From assembly GCA_947494825.1 (NCBI GenBank), contig CANLWN010000005.1, positions 62,001 through 126,000 of the forward strand: a stretch of DNA of 64,000 nt, given 5' to 3'. The DNA is from an uncultured Flavobacteriaceae bacterium. Its GTDB lineage: Bacteria; Bacteroidota; Bacteroidia; Flavobacteriales; Flavobacteriaceae. Under the pieces are notes generated by a model. The model was given only the letters and a program-made list of their open reading frames with translations, did not search any database and was not told the origin of the DNA. Within the stretch, counting starts at the first letter, position 1, and each line of letters begins with the position of its first letter. Below are positions 62,973 through 64,000 of this stretch, in pieces. Made by a program: the position numbers and the translations under genes.

Positions 62973-63257
62973 TTATTTGGTAAAATTTTGAGGGTTTATT
63001 TCTATTTGCACCTCTTTCATTTGCTCAAAAATTGCGAGTAATCTATTTGCGTTAGATTCAGCTTCTTTCGCAATTGACAAATAAGTCTCTAATACTTTTT
63101 TAGTATAAATGCTGTCTTCTGTTTTGTTTTCCAATTCTCTCAATAAAGGCCCTAATTCTAGAGGAAAGCGTTCTATAAAATCGGCACTATCATTCATTAA
63201 ATTTGCAATTTGCATATAATGACTTGCCGTTTTTGTCTTTAATTTTTCTATTTCCAT
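62973..63257 (-). CDS. Small helical protein, first of an abutting pair
   Basis: A 94-residue helical protein (ASHYMQIANLMNDSADFIER, NRLLAIFEQMKEVQIEI), without signal peptide or known domain. The pair layout (two small, helical, gap-free genes inside a cassette-like array) is what toxin-antitoxin or two-part defence modules look like, but there is no sequence proof. Upstream is a short inverted run with two GTTGTAC words near 63281-63299. Confidence 0.6.
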   Translation of the reverse strand: MEIEKLKTKTASHYMQIANLMNDSADFIERFPLELGPLLRELENKTEDSIYTKKVLETYLSIAKEAESNANRLLAIFEQMKEVQIEINPQNFTK

Positions 63258-63384
63258 TTTAAGGCTAAATATTTTTTATAAATGTTGTACAACAGTTGTA
63301 CATAGATTATATGATCTATATACCTTTTATGTGCGTAACTAAATTAAGATAAATTGTAGGTCTTAGATAAAGTGATTCTTGGCA

Positions 63385-63402
63385 ATCGTTTAATTGAACT
63401 TT
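63385..63402 (-). repeat. 18-bp array boundary sequence, copy 6
   Basis: Plus strand reads ATCGTTTAATTGAACTTT; its last two bases overlap the stop codon of the gene to the right, so the boundary is tight against the upstream gene. Confidence 0.85.
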
Positions 63403-64000
63403 AATTTATAAATGGATCCAAGTCTTCCAGTTTGCCATCAAATGGTTCCTGTTCGGTCAAATTGTTCCAAAGTGCTGAATTTATTAGATTATCTGGCAGC
63501 TTACTTTTAAACACATGGTAAGGTTCAATGCTTTGACCATATTTAACAACTCGAGTATTGTAACCTCTTTTCTTGTCCGAATCCAGAAGATCTATATATT
63601 CAATCTTGTTCTTAAGTTTACGCACTCCATCGAAATCTTGTCCACCAATCATAATCAATTTATCTCCAAATTCAATGATATAGTGATCGCCTTCATCATT
63701 GTAACTCTTAATTTTGATGTATCTATCAATATTGATTTCCCGTACCCTAGCAATTCCTGTATTGATTATTGCCTCCTTTTCTTTGAGAAATTTAGGCAAG
63801 CGGATTAATTCATTAATATCTAATATTAAAATCCATATCATGAAAAAAGATATAATCGATAATGGAATTATTGACCATAGGGTTGGGAAATTGTAGATTA
63901 TAATCCCAAATCCTAATAGAGCTGCAATTTTAATCAGGACAGTTTTTTTTGTCTCAGGAAAATAGGATTGAGTTTCTTTTATTTCTTTCCTTATAAGATT
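63401..64000 (-). CDS. Membrane protein with two helices, N-terminus beyond window, unknown
   Basis: The reading frame stays open from the ATG at 63841 to the right edge, so the gene is larger than that start suggests: about 199 codons are visible here. The extension reads KTVLIKIAALLGFGIIIYNF and LWSIIPLSIISFFMIWILIL, two adjacent membrane helices, then a soluble C-terminal domain with strands such as YIIEFGDKLIMIGG and a final GKLEDLDPFIN. It resembles small PH-like membrane proteins in layout but I cannot name a family. It is the first visible gene of the array. Confidence 0.65.
   Translation of the reverse strand, partial: NLIRKEIKETQSYFPETKKTVLIKIAALLGFGIIIYNFPTLWSIIPLSIISFFMIWILILDINELIRLPKFLKEKEAIINTGIARVREINIDRYIKIKSYNDEGDHYIIEFGDKLIMIGGQDFDGVRKLKNKIEYIDLLDSDKKRGYNTRVVKYGQSIEPYHVFKSKLPDNLINSALWNNLTEQEPFDGKLEDLDPFIN

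Noticed and set aside
62506-62991. Plus-strand ORF of 161 residues
   Set aside because: It is antisense to two tightly packed minus-strand genes and to the palindrome element; composition is not protein-like.
59838-63402. Calling the array a classical class-type integron
   Set aside because: No integrase is in the window and the boundary GTTCAAA does not match GTTRRRY; only the cassette logic is similar.
1-64000. tRNA, rRNA or insertion sequence
   Set aside because: None seen by eye: no transposase-like protein and no cloverleaf with recognisable T-loop sequence.

Overview
The window looks like chromosome of a marine member of the Bacteroidota, most likely Flavobacteriia (family Flavobacteriaceae). 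The signs are a SusC/SusD pair with glycoside hydrolases, many lipoproteins, TANGO2/NRDE, DUF4199 and YHS-domain proteins, and membrane-anchored AraC and propeller/LuxR-type regulators. Most genes in the first 43 kb are on the minus strand. I saw no rRNA, tRNA, CRISPR array, transposase or integrase.

Layout. 1-7.2 kb: the N-terminus of a DUF255 thioredoxin-like lipoprotein, a GH9 glucanase with an esterase, a HExxH protein, a small beta-barrel, then an overlapping ATP-grasp / NRDE / DinB / LysE operon. 7.4-8.5 kb: a YHS protein and a small membrane protein on the plus strand. 8.5-17 kb: a variant periplasmic nitrate reductase operon (porin, NapD, NapA, duplicated tetraheme NapB-like protein, tetraheme lipoprotein, 4Fe-4S protein, NrfD-type quinol subunit, DUF7009-like protein). 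17.2-21.5 kb: USP, SLC13 transporter and PEP carboxykinase. 21.8-23.9 kb: a ROK kinase without its usual zinc cysteines and a TauE/SafE permease. 23.9-38.9 kb: an endonuclease-like phosphatase, a sulfatase and a PUL (GH3, GH144, SusD, SusC, propeller/LuxR regulator) whose enzymes point to beta-1,2-glucan. 39-43.6 kb: AGCS symporter, a 7TM-like protein and a Tat-exported Gfo/Idh/MocA oxidoreductase.

43.9-45.9 kb holds a candidate peptide system: a C39-like/VKOR/thioredoxin fusion followed by a 64-aa precursor with a double-glycine leader and a seven-cysteine core, with a perfect 14-bp palindrome between them. 46-58.7 kb holds FIST plus hybrid kinase, a metalloprotease lipoprotein, SnoaL-like and DUF4199 proteins, two AraC-type membrane regulators, an alpha/beta hydrolase lipoprotein and a CRTAC1/UnbV-like propeller.

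58.8-64 kb is a visibly AT-richer array of small unrelated minus-strand genes (DUF4253, UDG-like, Cys-rich SH3b and unknowns). An 18-bp sequence, consensus ATCSKTTWWTTGAACTTT on the plus strand, stands in six of the gaps, always in the same orientation, with a weaker seventh copy at the left edge. One gap also carries a roughly 200-bp palindrome-rich element. This looks like a cassette array with a shared boundary sequence, and it is the least explained structure here.

Several gaps between minus-strand genes (10.2-10.65, 13.1, 24.7-25.4 and 27.0-27.6 kb) are filled with degenerate 7-bp repeats of the type ATTGTTY/ACTGTTT, starting at or inside the stop codons of the preceding genes, together with a dispersed palindromic element.
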